A stretch of 31,618 nucleotides of DNA from a virus (IMGVR_UViG_3300030202_002409:1-31618); one strand, 5' to 3'; shown: positions 1 to 7,390, counted from the first letter of the stretch. Notes: generated by a model from the sequence alone, not told the origin. Program-made: numbers and translations.

Positions 1-331
1 TCTTATCGGCCTCGAGGCGTTCGATGTATTTCTCCACGCTGGATTGGGCAGCGTAGCCGATTAGCCCCTGCATCACCTGCTTGCATTGAGCGATGATCTC
101 CTTCTCCCGGCTTCGGACTACTGCGATGGTATGCGCTCCGACTTTATACCTTTTCTGGATTCGAGTGAGTGGAGTGCCTTCGACCAGTCCTTGAACTACG
201 CCGGCGTAGGCGTCAGGGCGTTTCTGCTTGAGAGCTGCGGCAGTGTAGACTGACGGGCAAGTCTCCTCGACTGTCGTCTGGGCAGGCAGGTTGTCAGGTT
301 CGACAACGACTCTTCGTTTCTTGGTAGGCAT
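1..331 (-). CDS. Helix-turn-helix DNA-binding protein, partial (C-terminus beyond window)
   Basis: Leftward open frame from the ATG at 331-329 that runs off the left edge, giving at least 110 residues. The N-terminus is basic (MPTKKRR). Residues about 45-80 read as a homeodomain-like HTH (VEGTPLTRIQKRYKVGAHT), a pattern found in phage regulators and small terminase subunits. A helical, charged segment follows (SSVEKYIERLEADK). No clear Shine-Dalgarno sequence precedes the ATG. Paired TTTATAAA boxes lie 24-42 bases upstream. It could be a repressor or activator, or the small terminase subunit that is otherwise missing next to the large subunit. The HTH reading is fairly sure; the role is unknown. 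Confidence 0.75.
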   Translation of the reverse strand, partial: MPTKKRRVVVEPDNLPAQTTVEETCPSVYTAAALKQKRPDAYAGVVQGLVEGTPLTRIQKRYKVGAHTIAVVRSREKEIIAQCKQVMQGLIGYAAQSSVEKYIERLEADK

Positions 332-354
332 GGCGTTTCTAATCGGTGTAAGGC

Positions 355-373
355 TTTATAAAGAGTTTATAAA
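355..373 (-). promoter_or_regulatory. Paired TTTATAAA boxes, possible promoter/operator of the HTH gene
   Basis: Two identical 8-base palindromes, TTTATAAA, are spaced 11 bases apart (about one helical turn) upstream of the leftward HTH gene. Read on the minus strand, the upstream box holds TATAAA, a fair -10 element, preceded by AATTGTCCC with about 17 bases between. The twin palindromes could also be an autoregulatory operator for the HTH protein. Inference from position and symmetry only. Confidence 0.35.
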
Positions 374-494
374 TAGATACACTAACAAGGGACAATTAGA
401 CATAATCACTCTTGTGCGTAGTTGGTTTATTTGAACTAACACTTTGCTTCGTCATGACTGGTAATGACTTACGCAAGCCGAGGGAATTTCCCAC

Positions 495-508
495 GCAGTC
501 ATGACTGC
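495..508. repeat. 14-base perfect palindrome, second copy of a GTCATGACTG repeat
   Basis: GCAGTCATGACTGC is its own reverse complement. Ten bases of it (GTCATGACTG) recur exactly at 451-460, and GTAATGACT lies at 461-469. Repeated dyads in a non-coding region suggest a protein-binding array, such as an operator or replication or packaging site. No function can be assigned from sequence alone. Confidence 0.45.
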
Positions 509-634
509 ACAACGGGTTAAAAATTGCACGGTTTAAAAGGCTCAGGCAGGGGGGGAGGGGGGTCCGGATCGCCGGGCCGCCGGCCAGCCGACCGATTAGC
601 TTCCTCGAAAAAATTTGGGCAATTGGCCATCGGG

Positions 635-1159
635 TCAGCGAGTGTCGCGTGTCGGCGCTAGATAGTCCAAGTCGAGCAACTCGTTCTGATTTAGAAAGTG
701 GCAGCCTTCCTGAACCTCGCCAACCGGCGTAGACTTAACATGCTCTCTGCTTGCCCAGCCGTGAATTTTGTATTCGCCGTCTTTGATCCTTTTCAACTGC
801 TCGACCAGCACATAGGCATCACAATAGACGGCTGATTCATTTACCAGCAGATTTTTCCCTTTCGACTCGGCCGCAACGGTTTTTACGTCTAAAGTGTTAT
901 AACTCAAAATTCGGTTAAACTTAAAGAAGGGAAGTGTGAAATCGGCCAGCCCGGACTGCTCGCCAAAATCCGGGCAGATGTTAAGGGCTTTAGCCACGGC
1001 TAGCTCGCCGGCGGCCCCGATAATTTCGTAATTCATTTTCCGTTCATCGTCTTCCCCGGAAGACTGATCCACTCGGCCGAGTTCTCTACATCGCTCCCGC
1101 CTTTCGTTGGCCATAAACCAAGCCATTCGCCTTTCGCCTCTATCGAGCATTACCAGCAT
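635..1159 (-). CDS. Putative PD-(D/E)XK-like endonuclease / conserved phage protein
   Basis: 174 residues from the ATG at 1159-1157. The frame is open to a TTG at 1186, and an ATG at 1150 is also possible. I chose 1159 because it lies exactly six bases after a perfect minus-strand TATAAT, mirroring the divergent terminase start. The core shows IIGAAGELAVAKAL (a helix with a conserved Glu), then a strand ending in LDVKTVAAES, with D-x-K as expected for motif III, and a C-terminal strand with a GW (KIHGWASREH). This matches small phage proteins of the GA.GE.AVAK type with a restriction-endonuclease-like fold. Substrate unknown: nicking, recombination or host DNA degradation are all possible. 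Transcribed away from the structural operon. Confidence 0.7.
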   Translation of the reverse strand: MLVMLDRGERRMAWFMANERRERCRELGRVDQSSGEDDERKMNYEIIGAAGELAVAKALNICPDFGEQSGLADFTLPFFKFNRILSYNTLDVKTVAAESKGKNLLVNESAVYCDAYVLVEQLKRIKDGEYKIHGWASREHVKSTPVGEVQEGCHFLNQNELLDLDYLAPTRDTR

Positions 1160-1165
1160 CCCACC

Positions 1166-1171
1166 ATTATA
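1166..1171 (-). promoter_or_regulatory. -10 box (TATAAT) of the leftward promoter
   Basis: Read on the minus strand this is a perfect TATAAT. It is followed after six bases by the ATG at 1159, so the transcript would begin at or next to the start codon. Seventeen bases upstream is GTCGCG, one arm of the dyad at 1190-1206, standing where a -35 element would be. Confidence 0.55.
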
Positions 1172-1189
1172 ACGCACCCTCGCCAAACC

Positions 1190-1206
1190 GCGACATTCAA
1201 TGTCGC
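1190..1206. promoter_or_regulatory. 17-base dyad whose arms form the -35 regions of two divergent promoters
   Basis: GCGACATT-C-AATGTCGC is a perfect 8-base inverted repeat around one central base. GTCGC(A/G) in each arm is 17 bases from a perfect TATAAT, leftward at 1166-1171 and rightward at 1225-1230. The arms do not resemble the TTGACA consensus, so the dyad may bind an activator, a repressor or an alternative sigma factor. It sits between the nuclease gene and the terminase gene and is well placed to control both. Confidence 0.55.
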
Positions 1207-1224
1207 AAAAAAGAGTTTACATAA

Positions 1225-1230
1225 TATAAT
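1225..1230 (+). promoter_or_regulatory. -10 box (TATAAT) of the rightward structural operon
   Basis: A perfect TATAAT, 17 bases after GTCGCA of the dyad and six bases before the GTG at 1237. Initiation about seven bases downstream would put the transcript start on the terminase start codon, implying leaderless translation. No Shine-Dalgarno sequence precedes the GTG, which fits this reading. Confidence 0.55.
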
Positions 1231-1236
1231 GTAAGC

Positions 1237-2877
1237 GTGGCCCTGAACTGGACATCTCACCCGGCTCTCCCGATTCTTTCTCCGAAAGAAATGAAGGCCA
1301 TGTCGGCGGAAAAAATCTTGGCCTATTACAATAGACGCGAGGCGGCCATAGCAGCGGAGCGTGAAAGCCCTTACGACTTCGGGTTTGAGCTTGGGCCGTG
1401 GAAGATGGCGGACGAGCAGCTTGCAAGTCATTCGGAACTCTTGCTTATGGGCGGCAATCGTGCGGGCAAATCGGAGCTATGCGCGAAGAGGGTAGTCCAA
1501 TGCCTTACTGAAAACCCCGGCACGGTCATCTGGTGCTTGACCGAGACTTCGGCCAACTCCATCCAGTTTCAGCAAGCCCTCGTTTTCAAATACTTGAAGC
1601 CGGAGCATAAGAGGCTGGGTCGAACTCCGACCGGATACTTGACTTACTCGATCAAGAACGGCTTTACTGCGGCCAAGTTCGTACTGCCTAACAAGAGCGT
1701 CTGCATTTTCCGGAACTGGAGTCAGGACATCAGCACCATCGAGGGCGGGGAGATCGGCTGCCCGGAGCCTCCGGTCAAAGGCACTCACAACATCGGATTT
1801 TGGGCGGACGAGCTTGTACCGCTCCCTTGGGTCGAAACGCTTCGCTATCGTTGCGTCACACGTTCGCATAGGGAGGCTGACGGCGTAGTTCGCTCGGCCA
1901 AGGGGCTGATCAGCTTCACGGCGGTGGACGGCTGGAATCCAACCGTGAAGAGCCTGCTTACCGGGGCGAGGACGGTCAAGTCCACCGAGGCCGACCTTTT
2001 GCCGGGCGAGACAGTCCCGCTGGTCCAGCAGCCACTTCGCAAGGCATCCTCCATTGTCTACTTTCATACGGCTGAAAATCCCTTCGGGGGCTGGGAGGCG
2101 ATGAAGGCTACTCTGGACGGGGAGAAGCGGGAGGTAATCTTGTGCCGGGCCTACGGAGTGCCGGTCAAAGCCTCGAGGGCCATTTTCCCGCTACTCTCGG
2201 ACAAGAACTACCGCGAGCCGGAAAAGATTCCCATCTTAGCGGACCCGGAGAGCAATCCTGCGACATGGGTCTTGAGCATCGATCCTGCGGGGGCGAAGCC
2301 GTGGAGCATGATTTTAATCGGCATCGACGCCCACGGAGTTGCATGGGTAGTGAAGGAGTTTCCGGACTTCGGCAACTTCGGGGCATGGATCGACATGACC
2401 GGCGGGGACAAGCTTCGGGGGGGCGAGGCGAGCAAGCCGAACGGCTACGGTATTCTGGACTACTGCGAAATCATTCGGGAGATGGAGGGCGACAGGAAAT
2501 GCCATCGAATCATCGACCCTCGGCTCGGGGCGGCCAGCTATCAGAAGGCCGAGGGCAGCTCGAACATCATCGACGATCTGCTGGACGAGAATTTGACGGC
2601 CTACCCGGCGGAGGCTTTGGACATCGAGACGGGTTTGCAGGCGATCAACAACCTGCTGGCATGGAAGCCGGAGGAGCCAATGAGCCTCGAGAACAAGCCC
2701 CGGCTAATGATTTCCGAGGAATGCCAGAACACGATTTCCTGTATGCAGGAATATCAGGTCGGGGACTTGAAGCATCCGGCCAAGGATTTCGTGGACTGCA
2801 TTCGGATGTTCGCGGTCGGAGCGTTCGAGCATTTCGAGGATGAGGACATGGCGATCAGCAAACCGAGAGGATATTGA
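1237..2877 (+). CDS. terL: Terminase large subunit (packaging ATPase-nuclease)
   Basis: 546 residues, the usual size for a large terminase. The N-terminal ATPase has Walker A GGNRAGKS (about residues 72-79) and a Walker B-like IGFWADE (about 187-193). The C-terminal RNase H-like nuclease begins near WVLSIDPAGAKPWSM (first catalytic Asp), with further acidic positions in RIIDPRLG and KDFVDCIRMF. It docks on the portal, cuts concatemers and pumps DNA into the prohead. The GTG start is chosen for its spacing from the promoter; ATGs at 1291 and 1303 are alternatives but would trim an aligned-looking N-terminus. It heads the structural operon. No recognisable small subunit lies directly upstream. 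Confidence 0.95.
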   Translation: MALNWTSHPALPILSPKEMKAMSAEKILAYYNRREAAIAAERESPYDFGFELGPWKMADEQLASHSELLLMGGNRAGKSELCAKRVVQCLTENPGTVIWCLTETSANSIQFQQALVFKYLKPEHKRLGRTPTGYLTYSIKNGFTAAKFVLPNKSVCIFRNWSQDISTIEGGEIGCPEPPVKGTHNIGFWADELVPLPWVETLRYRCVTRSHREADGVVRSAKGLISFTAVDGWNPTVKSLLTGARTVKSTEADLLPGETVPLVQQPLRKASSIVYFHTAENPFGGWEAMKATLDGEKREVILCRAYGVPVKASRAIFPLLSDKNYREPEKIPILADPESNPATWVLSIDPAGAKPWSMILIGIDAHGVAWVVKEFPDFGNFGAWIDMTGGDKLRGGEASKPNGYGILDYCEIIREMEGDRKCHRIIDPRLGAASYQKAEGSSNIIDDLLDENLTAYPAEALDIETGLQAINNLLAWKPEEPMSLENKPRLMISEECQNTISCMQEYQVGDLKHPAKDFVDCIRMFAVGAFEHFEDEDMAISKPRGY

Positions 2878-2878
2878 T

Positions 2879-3235
2879 ATGGGAAAGATAACCGAAGAGG
2901 AGGAATTGAAAATCGTGGCTTTGCGGGAAGCCGGCATGAGCTGGGCCAAGCTGGCCGCCGAGAGCGGCTATGCTCGCTCGACCTGTCAGGCGGTCGTCAA
3001 ACGGATGTCCGGCAAGCCGCCTCCGCCGCCTCCGCCCGACCTAACGCCCAAGCCGGTCGAGGCCAGAGTGCTGAAGGCATATCCGAATCCTCGTTTGATC
3101 GGTATTTACTTCGGCGAGCGTAGCGATCCGGAGATGGCCAAGTGCGTAGTCCGGCCTAATTTCAACTATCGTCCCAATTCGATAATACGGGTAATCGAGT
3201 GCGAATATGAGCCGGGACTCTACCGAATTGCTTGA
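2879..3235 (+). CDS. Small HTH protein downstream of terminase
   Basis: 118 residues, starting one base after the terminase stop, with AGAGG about nine bases before the ATG. Residues about 7-41 form an HTH (LKIVALREAGMSWAKLAAES, then GYARSTCQAVVKRM), followed by a poly-proline linker (KPPPPPPP) and a C-terminal domain of about 60 residues I do not recognise. The layout suggests DNA recognition plus a protein-contact domain: a late regulator, or a displaced terminase small subunit. The role is inference; the HTH is clear. Confidence 0.8.
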   Translation: MGKITEEEELKIVALREAGMSWAKLAAESGYARSTCQAVVKRMSGKPPPPPPPDLTPKPVEARVLKAYPNPRLIGIYFGERSDPEMAKCVVRPNFNYRPNSIIRVIECEYEPGLYRIA

Positions 3236-3437
3236 AACACTCGACGAACGGAATCGCAGGCTGGACGCCCTGCTCGCTTCGATGGCCGTCGAGGAGGGCT
3301 TGGCCGTCTTGCAGGGCCGCGAGCCTCGCCAGTATTCGTTGGAGCAGATTGCGGATTTTTGTGGAGTCGGCCCGGCGACTGTCATGCGGATCGAGGAGCG
3401 GGCCTTGAAAAAATTAAGTAAAAAAGTGGTAAGGTAA
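3207..3437 (+). CDS. Sigma-70 region 4-like small HTH protein
   Basis: 76 residues. The C-terminal half (about residues 42-73: YSLEQIADFCGVGPATVMRI then EERALKKLSKKV) closely follows the region 4 pattern of sigma-70 factors, in which an HTH ends in IEERALKKLR and binds the -35 element. Residues 1-40 are a charged helix with no region 2, so it is not a complete sigma factor. It could act as an anti-sigma, co-activator or DNA-binding appropriator of host polymerase. It overlaps the preceding gene by 29 bases, which implies coupled translation, and lies directly upstream of the portal gene. Confidence 0.8.
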   Translation: MSRDSTELLETLDERNRRLDALLASMAVEEGLAVLQGREPRQYSLEQIADFCGVGPATVMRIEERALKKLSKKVVR

Positions 3438-3440
3438 AAT

Positions 3441-5513
3441 ATGGAAACTAGCGAAAAGGACTTGCAGGAATTTGATCGGGATAGCCCCGACGTAGACTTT
3501 TTAAAATCCGATCTGGAGCGATGCCGGAACAATCTCAGCTATTGGCAGAGCAAGGCCGAGGAGGCTCGCGAGAGTCGTCGGAACGAATGGCCGGGCAAGG
3601 GGAGGAACGGCCAGAAGGAAGGTCAGGGGGCATTCCCTTGGCCGGGAGCCTCGGACCTAGAGCCGAATCTAATCAATCCTTTGATCGACGGGGACGTTGC
3701 CCTGCTTACGAGCAGTTTGAACAAGGGAAATCTTTTGGCCTCGCCGGTCGAGTCAGGCGACATCCCGACCGCCAAGACCGTTACGGACTTCATGCGATGG
3801 AGGCTCGACTCGATGTCGGAGCTTCCACGGGAGGCGGGAGTCGCGGCGAATCTTCTGCTGGAACAGGGGATTGCTTTCTTGGGCATCTACTGGAAGCGGG
3901 AAGTGAAACGGATTTATCAGCCGATCACAATGGGCGAGATCGAGCAGCAGGCTCCGGAAGTGGCGGCGGCCATACTCGATCCCGACATGAAGGAAACAGT
4001 TTCGGAAATGTTGCAGGGCGTTTTTCCAAAGCTTCGCAAAAAGCGGATTACCCGAATGGTCAACGAGCTTCGCAAGGACGGCGTTACTGAAATTCCTTCG
4101 GAGAAAGTCACGGCAAACCGCCCCTCGGTCAAGGCTTACGAGCTGGGCAGGGATTTGATTGTGGACTCAAACGTGCTGGATTTGCAGGCGGCCAGAGCGG
4201 TGTACTGCGTCCATTACCTAACGCCCGAGCAGGCCAAGGAAATGGTAATTACCGGAAACTGGGACTCCGAGTTCGTCGAAGATTGCATCGAGAACAGCCA
4301 AGGCGATTTCCCGGCTCAAACCCCGGAAGTGTTTAATACCTACGTCACCGGCGGCTACGGCTCGTTCGACCAGTACGAAGGCTTGATTCGTCTCATTACC
4401 TGCTATCGGAAAGAGATCGACGAGGACGGCGTCCCGATTTGTACCACTACCATTTTCAGCGAGACGGTCGAGGGCTTCGCCAAATATTCTACGGAGATGT
4501 ACGGCGATGGCTATCCCTTCGTCGCGATCACTCGAGAACATTTGAGCCGGCGTCTGTTCGATAGCCGAGGCTATCCGGAATTGCTTCGCTCCTATCAGTT
4601 GGCCGTAAAGACCGAGATGGATGCTCGAAGAGATCGCGCCTCCATGTCCACGTTGCCGCCTATGGAAGTGCTTGCCGGCAGAAAGCCCGAGCAGGTCGGA
4701 CCCGGTTCAGTTATACCTGTCCGCCGGCGAGGAGAATTTGGGTTTGCTGAAATCCCTCGCTACTCTCCTGCATCCACCGAGGTGGAAATGCAGCTTCGCC
4801 AGTTAGCCGACAAAGTGACTGGGCGGGCAACTAGCGAGGCGGATGCCGTCGAGGCGAACGTCATGCGTCAATCCTTAGTCAACAACTGGCTGCACGGCTG
4901 GACGCAGGTACTTCGGCAGTTCTGGGCAATGGAACGCCAGTATGGAAATCCTGAACAGTGGTTTAGAGTTACGGGATCGGAGCAGGGCGTTCAGCTCCTC
5001 ATGGACCAGACCGCCGACGAGTATGATTTTCAGATTTCATGGAATGCGAATAATGCGGACGAGGCTGCGGTAGTGAAAAAGCTGGAGACTGTCGGGCAAG
5101 TGCTTTCGCAGTACGACCGGCAGGGCCAAGCTCGCTACGATGCGTTCCTTCAAACTTTCCTAGAGGCCATCGATCCGGGGCTTGCCTCGAAGCTTATAGC
5201 TCCTGCGGAAGAGGCGACGAATAAAGAGGTCATGGAGACGAGCGAGGACATCGCAAAAATCTTCAGCGGTCAGGTCGTCAACGCTCCCGAAAGCGCCAAC
5301 GTTCAGCTCCGCCTCCAAATGCTCCAGCAGTACCTCCAAGGAACGGAAGAAATACCGGCTTCGGACATTCAGGAGCGTATGCAGACCGACGAGCAGTTTG
5401 CGGCCAGACTACAGAACTATGCTTCTCAGCTCGAATTTCAGCAAACACAACAGAGGAACGCGCTCACGGGCCAGCTAGGAGCGCCGCCGGGTAACGTTCC
5501 GGCCACAGGCTAA
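3441..5513 (+). CDS. Portal protein (podovirus-type)
   Basis: 690 residues, the size of podovirus portals. It follows terminase as expected. The N-terminus has a charged helical stretch and then a WPGK/FPWPGASD segment (about residues 50-73) typical of this portal family. The middle has YQLAVKTEMDARRDRASMST and a GSVIPV strand, typical of the stem and crown region, and the C-terminus is a long Gln-rich helix (about 600-680) resembling a portal barrel. Twelve copies would form the vertex for DNA entry and tail attachment. ATG at 3441, three bases after the previous stop. Assigned by overall pattern and position. Confidence 0.88.
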   Translation: METSEKDLQEFDRDSPDVDFLKSDLERCRNNLSYWQSKAEEARESRRNEWPGKGRNGQKEGQGAFPWPGASDLEPNLINPLIDGDVALLTSSLNKGNLLASPVESGDIPTAKTVTDFMRWRLDSMSELPREAGVAANLLLEQGIAFLGIYWKREVKRIYQPITMGEIEQQAPEVAAAILDPDMKETVSEMLQGVFPKLRKKRITRMVNELRKDGVTEIPSEKVTANRPSVKAYELGRDLIVDSNVLDLQAARAVYCVHYLTPEQAKEMVITGNWDSEFVEDCIENSQGDFPAQTPEVFNTYVTGGYGSFDQYEGLIRLITCYRKEIDEDGVPICTTTIFSETVEGFAKYSTEMYGDGYPFVAITREHLSRRLFDSRGYPELLRSYQLAVKTEMDARRDRASMSTLPPMEVLAGRKPEQVGPGSVIPVRRRGEFGFAEIPRYSPASTEVEMQLRQLADKVTGRATSEADAVEANVMRQSLVNNWLHGWTQVLRQFWAMERQYGNPEQWFRVTGSEQGVQLLMDQTADEYDFQISWNANNADEAAVVKKLETVGQVLSQYDRQGQARYDAFLQTFLEAIDPGLASKLIAPAEEATNKEVMETSEDIAKIFSGQVVNAPESANVQLRLQMLQQYLQGTEEIPASDIQERMQTDEQFAARLQNYASQLEFQQTQQRNALTGQLGAPPGNVPATG

Positions 5514-5519
5514 AATAAT

Positions 5520-5729
5520 ATGACTCTTCAAGAATCTTTAAACAGTTTACATACCCGCGAGGACTGGGACTGTATCCTCGACCACATAAAGGTCGAACTG
5601 GAGACGGCCATGCTGGACTTCCAGACGCCCGAACTCCTCGACAATCCGCAGAAGTTGGCTCGTCTGGCCGGAGAGATTTCGGCTTTTGACCGCCTGCTTC
5701 GAGTTTTCAGTCATGCCGAAGAAGAATAG
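5520..5729 (+). CDS. Small conserved-type hypothetical protein after portal
   Basis: 69 residues, predicted mostly helical (MTLQESLNSLHTREDWDCIL...). Acidic, no membrane segment or cysteine motif. Starts six bases after the portal stop and overlaps the next small gene by 17 bases. A short helical protein in this slot is common in podovirus head clusters, but I cannot name a function. Confidence 0.7.
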   Translation: MTLQESLNSLHTREDWDCILDHIKVELETAMLDFQTPELLDNPQKLARLAGEISAFDRLLRVFSHAEEE

Positions 5730-5907
5730 GCTAACGCCTCACGAACAATTCGGTAATGAGGTTCGGGCATTGCTGAATCGATATGTTGAAGAATCCGACC
5801 TTGAGGAGTGTACCCTTGCGGAAATAATGCATCACATTTTAAGCCAATGGCTGGATGAAGACGTGTTGGATTTTTCGAGCGACATCGATCTAGAGGATGA
5901 CGACTGA
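5713..5907 (+). CDS. Small acidic hypothetical protein
   Basis: 64 residues from the ATG at 5713 (MPKKNRLTPHEQFGNEVRAL). A TTG 27 bases upstream would extend it but adds unlikely residues inside the previous gene. The C-terminus is strongly acidic (DIDLEDDD). It overlaps its neighbours by 17 and 11 bases. The fold looks helical, and the function is unknown. The acidic tail might contact a basic partner or mimic DNA, which is speculation. Confidence 0.65.
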   Translation: MPKKNRLTPHEQFGNEVRALLNRYVEESDLEECTLAEIMHHILSQWLDEDVLDFSSDIDLEDDD

Positions 5908-6292
5908 CTACCGGGACTCGGCGAAGAGTCAGGGCAGTTATTACGAAAGCCTATTTACTACCGAATGCCTAAAGCGAGGCATTGCGGTCAGCCAGCCAGA
6001 AGGGGATTATTTGCCCTACGACGTTATTACCGACACTCGGCTTGGCCTGAAGCGAGTTCAGGTCAAGGGAACTTCTTACCGAGCCGGGTCGGGCTATAAA
6101 GTGGTCATCGCCCGCTATGCCCCGGACGCCTTCGATTTCATGGCTCTCTACGTTGATGTTCCGGATTTCCGGACATGGTACGTTTTTCCAAAAAAAATTT
6201 CAAGTTCGGCTACGACTATAAAACTGTTCCCGCATAACCCGATAAGCAAAGGAAAGTACGAGCCTTACAAGGCCGCCTTCCACCTGCTTTAA
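5897..6292 (+). CDS. PD-(D/E)XK family endonuclease-like protein
   Basis: 131 residues. The N-terminal helix SQGSYYESLFTTECLKRG carries the conserved Glu, followed by a strand with a motif II Asp (LPYDVITDTR) and the core KRVQVKGTS, the (E/Q)xK form of motif III. GYKVVIARY and FDFMALYVDV are the following core strands. This is the small resolvase-like PD-(D/E)XK nuclease pattern seen in archaeal Holliday resolvases and phage endonucleases. Its place among head genes suggests a role in packaging, branch removal or homing; a free-standing homing nuclease is the main alternative. Fold assignment likely, substrate unknown. Confidence 0.75.
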   Translation: MTTDYRDSAKSQGSYYESLFTTECLKRGIAVSQPEGDYLPYDVITDTRLGLKRVQVKGTSYRAGSGYKVVIARYAPDAFDFMALYVDVPDFRTWYVFPKKISSSATTIKLFPHNPISKGKYEPYKAAFHLL

Positions 6293-6304
6293 GTTTCCTG
6301 AAAA

Positions 6305-6326
6305 ATTAGCCGGCCAAGGTGCTAAT
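6305..6326 (+). promoter_or_regulatory. Short hairpin upstream of scaffold gene
   Basis: ATTAGC (6305-6310) and GCTAAT (6321-6326) form a six-base inverted repeat around a 10-base loop. It lies in the only sizeable gap between the portal and capsid genes and directly precedes a second, more stable hairpin. There is no T-tract, so it is not a typical terminator. Confidence 0.35.
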
Positions 6327-6336
6327 ATAGGAGTCG

Positions 6337-6352
6337 GCGGACTTCGGTCCGC
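6337..6352 (+). promoter_or_regulatory. Stable C(UUCG)G tetraloop hairpin in the scaffold leader
   Basis: GCGGAC-TTCG-GTCCGC is a perfect six-pair stem capped by the exceptionally stable cUUCGg loop, 33 bases before the scaffold ATG. No run of T follows, so transcription should read through. It may protect the 5' end of a processed capsid mRNA, mark a cleavage site, or tune translation of scaffold and capsid. Confidence 0.5.
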
Positions 6353-6385
6353 AGGTAAGACGGCGAACTTCTTAAAACGCAGAAA

Positions 6386-7390
6386 ATGGATACGGAAACA
6401 ATTACCGAGGCTCCGGGTAACGATTCGGGAGCAGAAGACAATAGCGCAGGCAATCCGACCACGGTCGAGGAATTGGCAAACTCATTTATTGAGCGAGTCG
6501 AAGAATCGCCCGAACCGGAGACGACCGATTCCGAGGCCGGTGAAACGGCAGAAGCGGAAGAGGGAGACGCCGAAGCAGAAGACGTTCTTTTACAGTCTAG
6601 TCAGTCCGAGGAAGCAGAGGAGGAGGAAACGGAAGCTGAAGAAGAGGCCGAAGAAGAATCCGCCGAAGGACCGCCCAAAGGGGTAGGGAAACTTTTAAAG
6701 CAGGTCGGTAAACTTACCGCCCGAGCCAAGAGCGCCGAGGAAAGGGTCGAGGCCATGCAGGCCAAGATCGCAGCACTCGAATCCCAACCGCAAAAGGCCG
6801 AACCTCAAGGTTCGCCGGTTTTGGAGGAAGTCGCAAACTTTGACGATCTGGAAAAGGTCCGACAAGAGGCGATAGCCGCCAAGAAATGGGCAGTTCAGCA
6901 TCTGGGAAAGGACTATGTCGAAGACGGGGAAAAGGAATATAGCGGGGACGAGGTTCGCGAGATATTCGCCGCCGCCGACGAGTACCTGACCGAGAAGATT
7001 CCGCAGAGGGCAGGATTTCTCAAGGCCAAGGCCGAGAGCGATGCAAGATCGAGAGAGGTATTCGATTTCTGGGACAACCCGGAGGACGAAGCGAACCAGC
7101 TTTACCAGCAGGTTCTAGCCGACCCGAGATACGCAGCTCTAAACGCTTTGCCGAACAGAGATTTCGTCATGGGTTTAATCGTCGAGGGATTCCGATCCGT
7201 TAACGCGAAAGCCGAGTCGAAGGGAAAAAAGCCGGCCAAAAAGAAGCCGGCAAAAACTCCTCCGGCAACGCTTGAAGAATCAGTGGCTCCGCCGCCAACG
7301 CCGAAGACTGACAGGCAAGAAAAGAAAATCAAAGCCGCTATCGCACAGGGGAATATCAGCCCCGAAAAGTTCGCCGAATTAATAACTTAA
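6386..7390 (+). CDS. Scaffolding protein
   Basis: 334 residues directly before the capsid gene. The N-terminal third is extremely acidic (about residues 38-95 are mostly Glu, Asp and Ala), followed by a coiled coil (GKLLKQVGKLTARAKSAEER, continuing to about residue 135), a helical middle, a Lys/Pro/Ala-rich linker (KKPAKKKPAKTPPA) and a basic helical tail (about 310-334). An acidic N-terminus, a coiled coil and a basic C-terminal capsid-binding tail are the layout of podovirus internal scaffolds, which guide prohead assembly and then leave. Sequence identity between scaffolds is usually low, so the call rests on position and composition. Confidence 0.85.
   Translation: MDTETITEAPGNDSGAEDNSAGNPTTVEELANSFIERVEESPEPETTDSEAGETAEAEEGDAEAEDVLLQSSQSEEAEEEETEAEEEAEEESAEGPPKGVGKLLKQVGKLTARAKSAEERVEAMQAKIAALESQPQKAEPQGSPVLEEVANFDDLEKVRQEAIAAKKWAVQHLGKDYVEDGEKEYSGDEVREIFAAADEYLTEKIPQRAGFLKAKAESDARSREVFDFWDNPEDEANQLYQQVLADPRYAALNALPNRDFVMGLIVEGFRSVNAKAESKGKKPAKKKPAKTPPATLEESVAPPPTPKTDRQEKKIKAAIAQGNISPEKFAELIT

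Larger units (their letters stand above)
332..634. other. 303-base non-coding region with palindromes and a G-rich tract
   Basis: No convincing gene on either strand. Contents: two TTTATAAA palindromes at 355-362 and 366-373; GTCATGACTG at 451-460 and again at 498-507, the second inside the perfect 14-base palindrome GCAGTCATGACTGC (495-508); a variant GTAATGACT at 461-469; a G-tract (seven G, A, six G) at 549-562; and a GC-rich stretch at 563-592. On the minus strand a short GGC/GCC hairpin followed by six T (about 627-606) lies just past the stop of the leftward nuclease gene and could be a weak terminator. The region separates two leftward genes, so it probably holds the promoter and operators of the HTH gene. 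Confidence 0.6.

Noticed and set aside
1477-2067. 196-residue minus-strand frame within terL
   Set aside because: Antisense shadow of a strongly supported gene with no recognisable pattern.
2142-2843. 233-residue frame inside the terminase gene
   Set aside because: Gly/Arg-rich shadow of terL codons, no domain pattern; terL itself has intact motifs throughout.
3521-4090. 189-residue frame inside the portal gene
   Set aside because: Composition (Gly, Arg, Ser) typical of an out-of-frame reading of GC-rich coding sequence; no ribosome site or motif.
6337-6352. UUCG hairpin as an intrinsic terminator
   Set aside because: No T-tract follows, and ending transcription here would silence scaffold and capsid expression.
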